Shown here piece by piece: positions 37,520 through 46,746 of a DNA stretch of 64,000 nt. The stretch is taken from NCBI RefSeq assembly GCF_900580675.1, contig NZ_UTBG01000001.1:124001-188000 (forward strand). Direction: 5' to 3'. This DNA is from Pseudomonas viridiflava (GTDB taxonomy: Bacteria; Pseudomonadota; Gammaproteobacteria; Pseudomonadales; Pseudomonadaceae). The translations under genes were made by a program, and so were the position numbers. How positions within the stretch are numbered: position 1 is the first letter of the stretch; each line of letters opens with the position of its first letter. The notes under the pieces were generated by a model that was not told the DNA's origin, searched no databases, and was given only the letters and a program-made list of their open reading frames with translations.

Positions 37520-38275
37520 ATGTTCAAGACCCTGCTGCTCGCCCTCGCCAGTACTTCCGTGCTGCTGGCCGTTTCGGCCCGTGCCGAAGCACCGTCCGAT
37601 GCCTCCCTGGTGTTGCTGACGGAAAACTTCCCGCCGTACAACATGGCAAAAAATGGCAAGAACTTCGCCAAGGAAGAGAACATCGAAGGCATTGCCGTGG
37701 ACATCGTCCGTGAGACCTTCAAGCGTGCCGGCATTTCCTACAACCTCACCCTGCGCTTCCCCTGGGAGCGAATCTACAAACTCGCCCTGGAAAAACCCGG
37801 CTACGGCGTATTCGTGATGGCGCGTCTGCCGGATCGCGAAGCGCTGTTCAAATGGGTCGGCCCCATCGGCCCGGATGACTGGGTGCTGCTGGCCAAGGCC
37901 GACAGCAAGATCCAGCTCGATGATCTGGAGCACGCACGGCGCTACAAGATCGGCGCCTATAAAGGCGACGCCATCGCCGAGACCCTGGAGAAACAGGGCC
38001 TTAACCCGCTGGTGGTGCTGCGCGACCAGGACAATGCGCAAAAGCTGCTGGATGGCCAGATCGACCTGTGGGCCACCGGCGACCCGGCGGGCCGTTATCT
38101 GGCGCGCCAGGTCGGGGTGACCGGGCTAAAAACAGTACTTCGCTTCAACAGTGCCGAGCTGTACCTGGCGCTGAATAAAGAAGTGCCTGATGAGGTAGTG
38201 GCCAAGCTTCAGGCCGCGCTGGATCAGTTACGACAGGAAGGGGTCGTCGATGAAATCATCGGGCATTACCTCTAG
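37520..38275 (+). CDS. Periplasmic substrate-binding protein (family 3-like)
   Basis: A 251-residue secreted protein. The signal peptide is MFKTLLLALASTSVLLAVSA with a cut near ARA-E. The body follows the PBP2/SBP family 3 pattern (LTENFPPYNM, GIAVDIVRETFKRAG, FPWERIYKLAL). No permease or ATPase is adjacent, so it may be an orphan receptor or serve a distant transporter. The ATG at 37520 lacks a strong ribosome-binding site. Its last 48 bases overlap the convergent Vps62-like gene. Confidence 0.82.
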   Translation: MFKTLLLALASTSVLLAVSARAEAPSDASLVLLTENFPPYNMAKNGKNFAKEENIEGIAVDIVRETFKRAGISYNLTLRFPWERIYKLALEKPGYGVFVMARLPDREALFKWVGPIGPDDWVLLAKADSKIQLDDLEHARRYKIGAYKGDAIAETLEKQGLNPLVVLRDQDNAQKLLDGQIDLWATGDPAGRYLARQVGVTGLKTVLRFNSAELYLALNKEVPDEVVAKLQAALDQLRQEGVVDEIIGHYL

Positions 38276-39541
38276 GCTGTTTTCCGTGGGTTCGGGCAGT
38301 TCCCCTGGCACCTCTTCCGGCAACGCTTCTGGCACCACCACGGCAGGAAGCGCCGTTTCGGGTTGCGGGTACTCGCTGAAGTAGACGTCATCGCCATTGG
38401 CATAGCTGAGGGTCTGCCCCAATTGGCTGCCGTCTGCCCGGAGCAGTTTGTATTCACTCCTGACCAGATAAGCCCCAACGGATTGATTCGCCGGAATGTA
38501 CGCCATTACGTCCAGCAGGCTCGTCTTGCCCCAGCCTTTGGCCGATAAGCCAGTATGTGTGAAGTCGCGACTCAGCCTGGCACTGGCATTCAGTGGGTGG
38601 CGCGGCAACCATTCAGCTTCCAGATTGACCCCGGTCAAGGCGCGCAGGTCCACGGAGTGGGTGTCGATCTCTCCCTTGGCGACTGTCCAGCTGAACGTCT
38701 TGCTGACCGGTGTGGTGTTTTGGCCGCTGACCACCAAGGTGTACTGGTCCTTTCTTTGCAGCTTGTAGATTGGGCAGTCCTGCAGTTGTTCGAGGGGCGT
38801 TAATGCCGGGTCTCTAACCGTAAACCAGGGCAGCTCGCATACATGCGTTCCATCGCTCTGCGAAAATGCCATCAGGTTTTCAGGGGACATGACCGTCGGA
38901 ATTGGCGGCAAGGGCTCAGCCTGCAGTGTGAGGTCCAGGCGCAGGGCATGCACTGAATGCCGGGTTGGCTTGGCAAAACCCTCGCTGCCGGCGAATGTGC
39001 CCGGCGCCAGGTAGGCTTCCCCCGGAAGAGGTTGTGGAGTGGAAATTCCCCAGGCACTGAAATCCCGGTCAGCGCCGCTGCCTTTGTCGCTCCAGATCAA
39101 CTGGTCAACGTAGGCATGGGTCGTGAGGTCTTCCCTGACACAGCGAATTGTGTTGCGCGGCGGTTTGTCATTGCCGACACCGCACACCAGGCCCAGCGCT
39201 ACATACCCTTCGGGCGCGATCGGTCTCCATATTGAGACGGCGTTGCGATGCCTTGGTCCCGAATGCTCCCAGACCTTCTCGAAATCGTCGGGCGCGCGCA
39301 AGGCGGTGCCATTCACCCGGTCCACGTCGCTGACCACGGCGACGACTTGCAGTTGATTGATATTGTGATGATCCGCCACCGCCACATCACCCAGCGAGAT
39401 GAAGTTGCCCAGCGTGTCGGAGGATGTGCTCGGGCGCCAGAAGCTGACGGGCTTTTCGGCGCGGGTGCCCTTGTCGTTCCACACCGGAACGAATTCGGTG
39501 GTGAAGTTGATGAGCAGGTCTTTGTATTGCAGTGAGTTCAT
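38228..39541 (-). CDS. Vps62-related protein (DUF946-like)
   Basis: A 437-residue protein without a signal peptide. The N-terminal half shows the repeat pattern of Vps62/DUF946 proteins: F-WRP...TLGNFISLGDVAV (about residues 34-54) and I-WRP...GYVALGLVCG (about 103-121), with a third weaker unit (about 148-180). This family is best known from fungi and plants and is scattered in bacteria. The C-terminal half is unassigned and ends in a Pro/Glu-rich tail. Function is unknown; a role at membranes or against eukaryotes is speculative. Confidence 0.7.
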   Translation of the reverse strand: MNSLQYKDLLINFTTEFVPVWNDKGTRAEKPVSFWRPSTSSDTLGNFISLGDVAVADHHNINQLQVVAVVSDVDRVNGTALRAPDDFEKVWEHSGPRHRNAVSIWRPIAPEGYVALGLVCGVGNDKPPRNTIRCVREDLTTHAYVDQLIWSDKGSGADRDFSAWGISTPQPLPGEAYLAPGTFAGSEGFAKPTRHSVHALRLDLTLQAEPLPPIPTVMSPENLMAFSQSDGTHVCELPWFTVRDPALTPLEQLQDCPIYKLQRKDQYTLVVSGQNTTPVSKTFSWTVAKGEIDTHSVDLRALTGVNLEAEWLPRHPLNASARLSRDFTHTGLSAKGWGKTSLLDVMAYIPANQSVGAYLVRSEYKLLRADGSQLGQTLSYANGDDVYFSEYPQPETALPAVVVPEALPEEVPGELPEPTENSLEVMPDDFIDDPFLS

Positions 39542-39626
39542 GTGAGGACTCTCCAGTTGATCCGAAGATCCACTATCGAAGAGTCGGCCCGGTCACGCGC
39601 GGTAGCTATGTAGCGCTGGAATGTAA

Positions 39627-40400
39627 CTAGCGGTAAATGCCGTTTTTTCCATGGCCGACCATGGCCTGATTGCTGCGCAGGCTGATCATCAGCTTGATGT
39701 CGATCCACTCCACGCCCTGGGCCTTGAGCTTGGGCAGTTCGCGCTCCAGCACCGCCAGGGTTTGTGGGTAAGGATGGCCGATCATCACCGCCGAGCCCTG
39801 CTTGTGGGCCAGCTTGATTGCAGTCTGCAATTGCGTGGTAATCGCGGCTTCGGTGCGCTCGTCATCGAGGAACACGTCCCGTGACACACTCGCCAGGCCG
39901 ATCTTTTGCGCTTGCGCAGCGGCTACGGTTTGCGCGCTGGTGCGGCTGTCGACGAAAAACTTGTGGCGCCGCTGCAACTCGCCCATCAGCCAGGCCATCG
40001 CTTCCGGCTGCGCGGTCATGCGGCTGCCCATATGGTTGTTGATGCCTGCGGTGTAGGGCACGGCCTGGAACGCCGCGTCGAGGCGCTTGCCGAGTTCGTC
40101 GAGGGAAAGCTCGGGGTGCCAGGCGAACGGGCCGGTGGCCGGGTCCATGGGCATGTGCAGAATCACGATCTTGCCGGCCTTGTGGGCTTCGCGGGCGAAT
40201 TCGGCAGCGTGGGGCGTGTCGGGCATGATCGCCGTGGTCACCGGGCCGGGCAGGGCGAGCACACGCCGATCCCTGGGCAGGTTTTGCCCAAGGTCGTCGA
40301 TGATCAGGGTCAGGTAGGCTTTGTGCGGTTCACTGGCGGGGGCCGCGTGGGCGACCCCTGCCAGGCTGCAGAGCACAGCGATGATCAAGGCAAAACGCAT
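39627..40400 (-). CDS. Divergent polysaccharide deacetylase family protein (YibQ-like)
   Basis: A 257-residue periplasmic protein with signal peptide (cut near AHA-A). It matches the divergent polysaccharide deacetylase family: LIIDDLGQ, LALPGPVTTAIMPDTPHA, HMPMDP, NNHMGSRMT, and VFLDDERT. Substrate unknown. It starts one base after the ctpA stop, in the conserved leftward order gpmI-envC-ctpA-this gene, which points to envelope or peptidoglycan work. Confidence 0.88.
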   Translation of the reverse strand: MRFALIIAVLCSLAGVAHAAPASEPHKAYLTLIIDDLGQNLPRDRRVLALPGPVTTAIMPDTPHAAEFAREAHKAGKIVILHMPMDPATGPFAWHPELSLDELGKRLDAAFQAVPYTAGINNHMGSRMTAQPEAMAWLMGELQRRHKFFVDSRTSAQTVAAAQAQKIGLASVSRDVFLDDERTEAAITTQLQTAIKLAHKQGSAVMIGHPYPQTLAVLERELPKLKAQGVEWIDIKLMISLRSNQAMVGHGKNGIYR

Positions 40401-40401
40401 A

Positions 40402-41718
40402 TCAACGGCTGCGCGTGATGCTCAAGCCTTTGAGCAGGCTGAGTGCCTGGGCCAGCTGATAATCGTCGTCCTGCGGCATCGGCTTGGCTTTTGCGCCGCT
40501 GCCGGTCGGCTGGTCGGCGCCGCCGTTGCCATTGCCCAGGTGACCTTGCAGGTCAGCCTCTTTGTAGTACTCGCTGTCGATCTCGTTAGTGATCTTGGCC
40601 TTGCGCACTTCGATGTCCGGCACGATGCCCTGGGCCTGGATCGAGCGGCCGTTCGGCGTGTAGTACAGCGCGGTGGTGATCTTCAGCGCACGGTCGTTGT
40701 TCAGCGGCAGTACGGTTTGCACCGAGCCTTTGCCAAAGCTGGTGGTGCCCATCAGCACGCCGCGTTTCTGGTCCTGCAGGGCACCGGCGACGATTTCCGA
40801 GGCCGAGGCGCTGCCGCCGTTGATCAGCACGGCCAGCGGCACGTTTTCGCTGAGGTCGTTACCGGTGGCCGAGAAGCGCAACTCGGAGTTGGCGATACGG
40901 CCCTTGGTGTACACGATCAGGCCTTTGGTGATGAAGTGGTCGACCACTTCCACCGCCGACTGCAGCACACCGCCCGGGTTGTTACGCAGGTCAAGCACGA
41001 TGCCGTTGAGTTTCTTGCCGTTGTCTTTGCGCAGCTTGGCCAGGGCCTTGGCCACTTCGTCGCCGGTCTTGACCTGGAACTGGGTGATGCGGATGTAGCC
41101 GTAGCCCGATTCCAGCAGCTGGCTCTTCACGCTCTTGACCACGATGGTGGCGCGGGTCAGGGTCACGTCAAACGGGTTGCCGCCATCGCGCACCAGGGTC
41201 AGGGTGATTTTCTGGCCGAGCTTGCCGCGCATCTTGTCGACGGCTTCGGTCATAGTCTGGCCACGGGTCGGCTGGCCATTGATCTTGACGATAAAGTCGC
41301 CGGCCTGGATGCCGGCCTTGGATGCCGGGGTGTCATCGATCGGCGAGACGACCTTGATGTTGCCGTCTTCGGCGCCCACTTCGATGCCCAGGCCGCCGAA
41401 CTCACCGCTGGTGCTTTCCTGCAGCTCGGCAAAATCTTCCGGGCCCAGGTAGGCGGAGTGCGGGTCGAGGTTGCTGAGCATGCCTTTGATGGCATTTTCC
41501 AGCAGGGTCTTGTCGTCTACGGGTTCGACATACGCGGCCTTGATCCGGTCCATGACCTCGGCGAAGGTGCGCAACTCGTCCAGCGGCAACGGCGCCTTGG
41601 TGGTCGCGGCCGAAGCGGCAGGCGCCGCTGGGGCGGCCTGGTCGGCGAAAGCCAGCGGCGCACCGATCACCAGGGCGATCGTCAGGGCCAGCGAAGTGAG
41701 GCGGGACAAATGCAGCAT
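40402..41718 (-). CDS. ctpA: Carboxyl-terminal processing protease CtpA (S41)
   Basis: A 438-residue exported serine protease. It has a signal peptide (cut near AFA-D), a PDZ domain (GLGIEV to the LVRDG region) and the S41 core with the catalytic serine in NGGSASASEI and lysine in SFGKGSVQT. Such proteases degrade envelope proteins, including cell-wall hydrolases. The start at 41718 has AGGAG upstream; a longer frame overlaps envC and lacks the signal at its N terminus. Confidence 0.93.
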   Translation of the reverse strand: MLHLSRLTSLALTIALVIGAPLAFADQAAPAAPAASAATTKAPLPLDELRTFAEVMDRIKAAYVEPVDDKTLLENAIKGMLSNLDPHSAYLGPEDFAELQESTSGEFGGLGIEVGAEDGNIKVVSPIDDTPASKAGIQAGDFIVKINGQPTRGQTMTEAVDKMRGKLGQKITLTLVRDGGNPFDVTLTRATIVVKSVKSQLLESGYGYIRITQFQVKTGDEVAKALAKLRKDNGKKLNGIVLDLRNNPGGVLQSAVEVVDHFITKGLIVYTKGRIANSELRFSATGNDLSENVPLAVLINGGSASASEIVAGALQDQKRGVLMGTTSFGKGSVQTVLPLNNDRALKITTALYYTPNGRSIQAQGIVPDIEVRKAKITNEIDSEYYKEADLQGHLGNGNGGADQPTGSGAKAKPMPQDDDYQLAQALSLLKGLSITRSR

Positions 41719-41749
41719 GTCGAACGAACTCCTAATGTAGATGCGACCC

Positions 41750-43045
41750 TTATCCTTGGGTTCTGCACCATTGTGCGGGATCGCTCGGGCGACCCTGCTG
41801 ACGAATAGCGAAGTACAGCGCCGGGGTGTCCTGGCCACCACTGTTACCGACAGTGGAGATGGATTCACCGGCTTTTACAACATCACCTGCCGACTTGAGT
41901 AATGTCTGATTGTGGCCGTAAAGGCTCAAATAGCCATTACCGTGGTCAAGAATCACCAACAAGCCGGCGCCGCGCAGCCAATCGGCAAACACCACGCGCC
42001 CGCCATGTACGGCGTGAACCTGGCTGCCGGCGGAGGCGCTGATCATCACCCCGTCCCACTTGGCACGGGTGTCATCGCCACGGGTTTCACCGAAGCGTGC
42101 CAGTAATCGACCATCAACGGGCCATGGAAGTTTGCCGCGAGCTGAAGCAAAAGGCCCGCCGAACGATTCGCCGGCACTCGAAACCAGCGGACCAGGCGCT
42201 GCACGCACCGGTTTACGCGGCGCTGGGGCATCGGTGGTGGCTGCCAGTTCGGCCTCACGCTGACGCTTTTTTTCGGCTTCCTGCTGGGCGATCAGCGCTT
42301 TCTGCCGCGCTTCTTCAGCCTCGCGTGCCTGGCGGGCCAGGGTTTCTTCGATGGTTTTGAGCACTTTCGCCAAGTCAGCCTGGTCTTGCTCACGGGCCTG
42401 CAGCCTGGCGTCGCGGGCCTTCACATCGTCATTGAGCTTGGCCAGGGCCAGTTGGCGCTCCTTGCGAACCTTGTCCAGCTCGTTGCGCTGGGTGTCGAGG
42501 GCGCTTTTCTGGTCCTGCAGTTGCGATTGCTGGTTGGCGATTTCCTGTTCGACGTTGACCAGCTGGCGCAGGGTCTCGTTGAAGCTTTTCAGCTGCTCCA
42601 GGCGGGCCTTGCTCAGGTAGTCGTAGTAGGTCAGGGTGCGCGCGAATTTTTCCGGGTTCTGCTGGTTGAGCAGCAGCTTGAGGTATTCCTGGCGGCCGCT
42701 CTGGTAAGCGGCTCGGGCCTGGATCGCGATCAGGCGTTGCTGTTCAACGCGTGCGCTCTGGAGTTTTTTTTTCTCAGCGTCGAGTCGCTCCAGTTCCGAC
42801 TCGCTCTTCTTTAATTCTTTTTGTAGCTCCTGGACTTGCTTCTCGAGCTTGCCCATTTCGGTTTCCGTGCCGCGCAGGTCTTTCTGCACCCCGGATTTTT
42901 CTTCCTGGAGCTTGCCGAGCAGTTTTTTCAGCTCGGTAATGTCCTGACGCGTAGCGTCCAACTGTTGTTGGGTTTGTGCGCGCTCGTCGGCAAACGCCGG
43001 TTGGAGCAGGCAGACAAGAGCAAGAGTAATCAAGGCGCGAAGCAT
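41750..43045 (-). CDS. envC: Murein hydrolase activator EnvC-like (M23/LytM domain)
   Basis: A 431-residue exported protein with signal peptide (cut near AFA-D), a long coiled coil (about residues 22-270, Gln/Glu/Lys-rich), a Pro/Ala linker, and a C-terminal LytM domain. The HxH zinc motif of active M23 enzymes reads G-H-N-Q here, so the domain is degenerate, as in EnvC, which activates amidases at the septum. The start at 43045 places the signal peptide correctly. 31 bases upstream of ctpA. Confidence 0.92.
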   Translation of the reverse strand: MLRALITLALVCLLQPAFADERAQTQQQLDATRQDITELKKLLGKLQEEKSGVQKDLRGTETEMGKLEKQVQELQKELKKSESELERLDAEKKKLQSARVEQQRLIAIQARAAYQSGRQEYLKLLLNQQNPEKFARTLTYYDYLSKARLEQLKSFNETLRQLVNVEQEIANQQSQLQDQKSALDTQRNELDKVRKERQLALAKLNDDVKARDARLQAREQDQADLAKVLKTIEETLARQAREAEEARQKALIAQQEAEKKRQREAELAATTDAPAPRKPVRAAPGPLVSSAGESFGGPFASARGKLPWPVDGRLLARFGETRGDDTRAKWDGVMISASAGSQVHAVHGGRVVFADWLRGAGLLVILDHGNGYLSLYGHNQTLLKSAGDVVKAGESISTVGNSGGQDTPALYFAIRQQGRPSDPAQWCRTQG

Positions 43046-43191
43046 AGAGGCGGGCGACACCAGGGAAAGGGACGGCCTAGTATGCCCGCCAAGCGCCGCA
43101 AAAAAAACGCCCAATTCGGGCTGGAGAGCAAGATAGGTGCCGAGTGGCGGGCATATGGCAAAAAGATATCTGCCAAACGCTGGAGATCAAA

Positions 43192-43279
43192 TGTGGGAGG
43201 GGGCTTGCTCCCGAAGGCGGTGAGTCAGTCAATAGATGTCGACTGATCCACCGCTTTCGGGAGCAAGCCCCCTCCCACA
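43192..43279. repeat. REPIN (GGGGGCTTGCTCCC type)
   Basis: Two inverted REP units of the TGTGGGAGGGGGCTTGCTCC type with a ~30-base centre. It lies between the 3' end of gpmI and the promoter region of envC. It is the only complete pair of this subtype in the window. Confidence 0.9.
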
Positions 43280-43302
43280 AGGTTTTGCGGTGTGTTTTAA
43301 AG

Positions 43303-44829
43303 TCAAACCAGGATTGATGTGCCCGTCATCTCTTTCGGCTTCTCCAACCCCATCAGCATCAGCATGGTCGGCGCCACATCCGCCAGTACGCCGCCATCAC
43401 GCACTTTGAAATCACGCTTGCCGACATAGATGAACGGCACCGGTTCGGTGGTGTGGGCGGTGTGGGCCTGGCCGGTGGATTCGTCGGACATCTGCTCGCA
43501 GTTACCGTGGTCGGCGGTGATCAGCGCTTCGCCGCCGACTTTTTCCAGGGCGTCGACGATGCGGCCCACGCACAGGTCCAGGCATTCCACGGCCTTGGTG
43601 GCGGCTTCCAGGTTGCCGCTGTGGCCGACCATGTCGCCGTTGGCGTAGTTGACCACGATCACGTCATAGCGCTGGTTATCGATGGCATCGACGATCTTGT
43701 CGGTGACTTCCGGCGCGCTCATTTCCGGCTGCAGGTCGTAGGTGGCGACTTTTGGCGACGGGATCAGGATGCGCTCTTCGCCCGGGAACGGTTCTTCGCG
43801 CCCGCCGGAGAAGAAGAAGGTCACGTGGGCGTATTTTTCGGTTTCGGCGATGCGCAGCTGGGTTTTGCCGTTTTTGGCCAGATAGTCGCCCAACACGTTT
43901 TCCAGGCTGCCGGGGGCAAAAGCCGACGGGGCCGGGATGTTGGCGGCATAGTGGGTGAGCATCACGAACTCGGTCTTTGGACGGCGCGCGCGCTCGAAGT
44001 CCTTGAACCCCTCGTCGACGAACACATGGCTCAGCTCGCGGGCACGGTCGGCGCGGAAGTTCATGAACACCACGGCATCGCCGTCTTCGACTTTCACCGG
44101 CTCGCCGATCGTGGTGGCTTTGACGAACTCATCGCTCTCGCCACGCGCGTAGGCGGCTTCCAGGCCTTCCTGGGCGGTGGCGGCGTTGAATTCGGCCTGG
44201 CCGTCGACGATCAGGTTGTAGGCCTGGGACACGCGGTCCCAGCGGTTGTCGCGGTCCATCGCAAAGTAACGGCCGACCAGGCTGGCGATGCGGCCCTTGC
44301 CCAGCGCGGCAAAAGTGGCGTCCAGCAGTTCGATGGACGATTGCGCGCTTTTTGGTGGGGTGTCGCGGCCGTCGAGGAAGGCGTGCAGGTAGATTTTGTC
44401 GGCGCCGCGCTTGAAGGCCAGCTCGGCCATGGCGATCAGGTGGTCCTGGTGGCTGTGCACGCCACCGTCCGAGAGCAGGCCCATGAAGTGCACGGCTTTG
44501 CCGGCAGCGACGGCTTTATCTACCGCAGCGCAGATGGCCGGGTTTTCGAAAAACTCGCCATCACGGATCGATTTGGTCACGCGGGTGAAGTCTTGATAGA
44601 CCACTCGTCCGGCGCCGAGATTCATATGGCCGACTTCCGAGTTGCCCATTTGGCCGTCCGGCAGGCCTACGTCCATGCCCGAGCCGGAGATCAGGCCGTT
44701 GGGTACGGTGGCGGCCAGGCGGTCGAGTACCGGCTTCCTGGCCGCGTACACCGCGTTGTCGTGGTGGCTTTCACTGTGTCCGAAGCCATCGAGAATTATC
44801 AGGACCAAAGGTTTAGGCGTAGTAGTCAT
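43303..44829 (-). CDS. gpmI: 2,3-bisphosphoglycerate-independent phosphoglycerate mutase
   Basis: A 508-residue Mn-dependent glycolytic enzyme interconverting 3- and 2-phosphoglycerate. Metal and catalytic motifs: LIILDGFG, the phosphoserine site in [19 protein letters not shown] DGGVHSH, DGRDTPP, and ADHGNCEQM. The start at 44829 has GAGAGGA upstream; a longer frame lacks a site. It is monomeric in type and matches the usual length. Confidence 0.97.
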   Translation of the reverse strand: MTTTPKPLVLIILDGFGHSESHHDNAVYAARKPVLDRLAATVPNGLISGSGMDVGLPDGQMGNSEVGHMNLGAGRVVYQDFTRVTKSIRDGEFFENPAICAAVDKAVAAGKAVHFMGLLSDGGVHSHQDHLIAMAELAFKRGADKIYLHAFLDGRDTPPKSAQSSIELLDATFAALGKGRIASLVGRYFAMDRDNRWDRVSQAYNLIVDGQAEFNAATAQEGLEAAYARGESDEFVKATTIGEPVKVEDGDAVVFMNFRADRARELSHVFVDEGFKDFERARRPKTEFVMLTHYAANIPAPSAFAPGSLENVLGDYLAKNGKTQLRIAETEKYAHVTFFFSGGREEPFPGEERILIPSPKVATYDLQPEMSAPEVTDKIVDAIDNQRYDVIVVNYANGDMVGHSGNLEAATKAVECLDLCVGRIVDALEKVGGEALITADHGNCEQMSDESTGQAHTAHTTEPVPFIYVGKRDFKVRDGGVLADVAPTMLMLMGLEKPKEMTGTSILV

Positions 44830-44920
44830 AGATCCTCTCGCGGCAGTAATAAAGGAAGACAATTGAAAAGTGAGTGGCAGTTTAAAGCGAAGTTCCAACG
44901 CCGTCACCGCTTTACGGGGG

Positions 44921-44948
44921 TTGGCCCCCCCTGACGGCTGTGTATACT
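44921..44948 (+). promoter_or_regulatory. Promoter for the rhodanese-grxC-secB transcript
   Basis: TTGGCC (-35, 44921-44926) and TATACT (-10, 44943-44948) with a 16-base spacer, 33 bases ahead of the next start. Sigma-70 type by appearance. Confidence 0.55.
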
Positions 44949-44980
44949 TACCGCCATTTTAACGCCCTGGAACCTCCTTG

Positions 44981-45394
44981 ATGGTTGATCACCTGATTGC
45001 ATTTGCCACTGCCCACTACCTGCTCGTGGGTGCCTTCGTCATCCTGCTGGCGCTGCTGATCGCTCACGAGATGAGCCGCGGTGGCCGCAGCCTGAGCACG
45101 TCGGAGCTGACCGCGCTGGTCAACAAGGATGAGGCCGTTGTCGTGGATATCCGCCCGGTCAAGGACTTTGCCGCCGGTCATATCGTCGGCGCACTGAACA
45201 TTCCGCAGGACAAGCTGATTGCACGCCTGGCCGAGCTGGAAAAATACAAGGCCAAGACCATTATCCTGGTCGACGCCCAAGGCCAGCACGCCGGCACCCA
45301 CGCCCGCGAAATGCTCAAGGTCGGTTTCACCGCCGCCAAACTGTCCGGCGGTATCGGCAGCTGGAAGGCCGATAACCTGCCGCTGGTGAAGTGA
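44981..45394 (+). CDS. Membrane-anchored rhodanese-like protein lacking the catalytic cysteine
   Basis: A 137-residue protein with one N-terminal membrane helix (about 8-27) and a rhodanese fold (VVVDIRP...DFAAGHIVGALNIP). The active-site loop reads VDAQGQHA where active sulfurtransferases have a cysteine, so it is probably non-catalytic or binding only. It lies one base ahead of grxC, and with secB forms a conserved cluster. Confidence 0.88.
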   Translation: MVDHLIAFATAHYLLVGAFVILLALLIAHEMSRGGRSLSTSELTALVNKDEAVVVDIRPVKDFAAGHIVGALNIPQDKLIARLAELEKYKAKTIILVDAQGQHAGTHAREMLKVGFTAAKLSGGIGSWKADNLPLVK

Positions 45395-45395
45395 T

Positions 45396-45650
45396 ATGAG
45401 CCAGGTTGTCGTGTATTCCAGCGATTGGTGCCCTTACTGCATGCGGGCCAAGGCCTTGCTGGAGAAAAAGGGCGTTGCCTTCGAAGAGATCAAGGTCGAC
45501 GGCAAACCCCAGGTGCGCGCCGAAATGGCCCAGAAGGCGGGACGCACGTCCGTGCCGCAGATCTGGATCGGCGCCAAACACATCGGTGGTTGCGACGACC
45601 TGTTCGCCCTGGAGCGCGCCGGTAAACTCGATGCGCTGCTGCTCGTCTGA
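45396..45650 (+). CDS. grxC: Glutaredoxin 3
   Basis: An 84-residue thioredoxin-fold protein with the redox motif CPYC (SDWCPYCMRAK), the TSVPQIWI cis-proline segment and GGCDDL glutathione-binding end. It reduces disulfides and mixed disulfides with glutathione. It sits between the rhodanese-like gene and secB. Confidence 0.96.
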   Translation: MSQVVVYSSDWCPYCMRAKALLEKKGVAFEEIKVDGKPQVRAEMAQKAGRTSVPQIWIGAKHIGGCDDLFALERAGKLDALLLV

Positions 45651-45692
45651 CTCCTAAACCCTAAAAGACCCCAAGATCAAGAAGGATCTGCG

Positions 45693-46169
45693 ATGACTGA
45701 CCAACAGAACACCGAAGCAGCAGAAGCCCAGCCACAATTCTCGTTGCAGCGGATCTACGTGCGTGACCTGTCGTTCGAAGCGCCGAAAAGCCCGGCCATC
45801 TTCCGTCAGGAATGGACCCCAAGCGTTGCGCTGGACCTGAACACCCGTCAAAAACCCCTGGAAGGCGACTTCCACGAGGTTGTGCTGACCCTGTCGGTGA
45901 CCGTCAAGAACGGTGAAGAAGTGGCTTTCATCGCTGAAGTGCAGCAGGCCGGTATCTTCCTGATCCAAGGCCTGGACGATGCGTCCATGAGCCACACCCT
46001 GGGCGCGTTCTGCCCGAACATCCTCTTCCCGTATGCCCGTGAGACCCTGGACAGCCTGGTTACCCGTGGCTCGTTCCCGGCACTGATGCTGGCTCCGGTG
46101 AACTTCGATGCCCTGTACGCTCAAGAGCTGCAGCGCATGCAAAGTGAAGGCTCGTCGACCGTTCAATAA
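45693..46169 (+). CDS. secB: Protein-export chaperone SecB
   Basis: A 158-residue cytoplasmic chaperone that keeps preproteins unfolded and hands them to SecA. It has the family segments [35 protein letters not shown] and the flexible C-terminal tail. AAGGA lies upstream of the ATG. Length matches the family. Confidence 0.97.
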   Translation: MTDQQNTEAAEAQPQFSLQRIYVRDLSFEAPKSPAIFRQEWTPSVALDLNTRQKPLEGDFHEVVLTLSVTVKNGEEVAFIAEVQQAGIFLIQGLDDASMSHTLGAFCPNILFPYARETLDSLVTRGSFPALMLAPVNFDALYAQELQRMQSEGSSTVQ

Positions 46170-46184
46170 ACCGACGCGGTAAAA

Positions 46185-46278
46185 AATGTGGGAGCGGGCT
46201 TGCTCGCGAATGCGGTACTTCAGTCGATACATTCATTGACTGACACACCGCTTTCGCGAGCAAGCCCGCTCCCACATT
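46185..46278. repeat. REPIN between secB and trmL
   Basis: Two inverted units of the TGTGGGAGCGGGCTTGCTCG type. It lies between the convergent ends of secB and trmL, 16 bases after the secB stop and 12 bases from the trmL stop, so it probably serves as the 3' end structure for both. Confidence 0.9.
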
Positions 46279-46290
46279 GGTTATGTGGTG

Positions 46291-46746
46291 TTATTTAAAG
46301 CCGAGTTGGCGCCAGCCTTCGTAGACGGCAACCGCCACGGTGTTGGATAGGTTCAGGCTGCGGCAGCCTTCGCGCATCGGCAAACGCAGACGATGGCCGT
46401 CGGGCAGGGCGTCGAGCACCTCGGCCGGCAGGCCACGGCTTTCGGGGCCGAACAGGAAGGCGTCGCCCTCGGCGAAGCTGGCATCATGGAACGGCCGCGA
46501 TCCCTTGGTGGTGAACGCGAACAGCCGTGGCTGGCCCAGGCTTTCCAGGCAGCTGGCCAGGTCGGCGTGACGCTTGAGGGTGGCGTACTCGTGGTAGTCC
46601 AGCCCGGCACGGCGCAGGCGCTTGTCGTCCATGTCGAAGCCCAGCGGCTCGATCAAATGCAGGTGGCAGCCACTGTTGGCGCACAGCCTGATAACGTTGC
46701 CGGTATTCGGCGGAATTTCTGGTTGAAAAAGGATGACGTGAAACAT
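46291..46746 (-). CDS. trmL: tRNA (cytidine(34)-2'-O)-methyltransferase TrmL
   Basis: A 151-residue SPOUT methyltransferase that methylates the wobble base of tRNA-Leu isoacceptors. The knot motifs are NTGNVIRLCAN, LFGPESRGLP and LNLSNTVAVAVYE. The start at 46746 (MFHVILFQPEIPPN) is the family start; the open frame runs far upstream only because the sRNA region has no stops in that frame. Its ATG overlaps the divergent neighbour's ATG on the other strand. Confidence 0.95.
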   Translation of the reverse strand: MFHVILFQPEIPPNTGNVIRLCANSGCHLHLIEPLGFDMDDKRLRRAGLDYHEYATLKRHADLASCLESLGQPRLFAFTTKGSRPFHDASFAEGDAFLFGPESRGLPAEVLDALPDGHRLRLPMREGCRSLNLSNTVAVAVYEGWRQLGFK

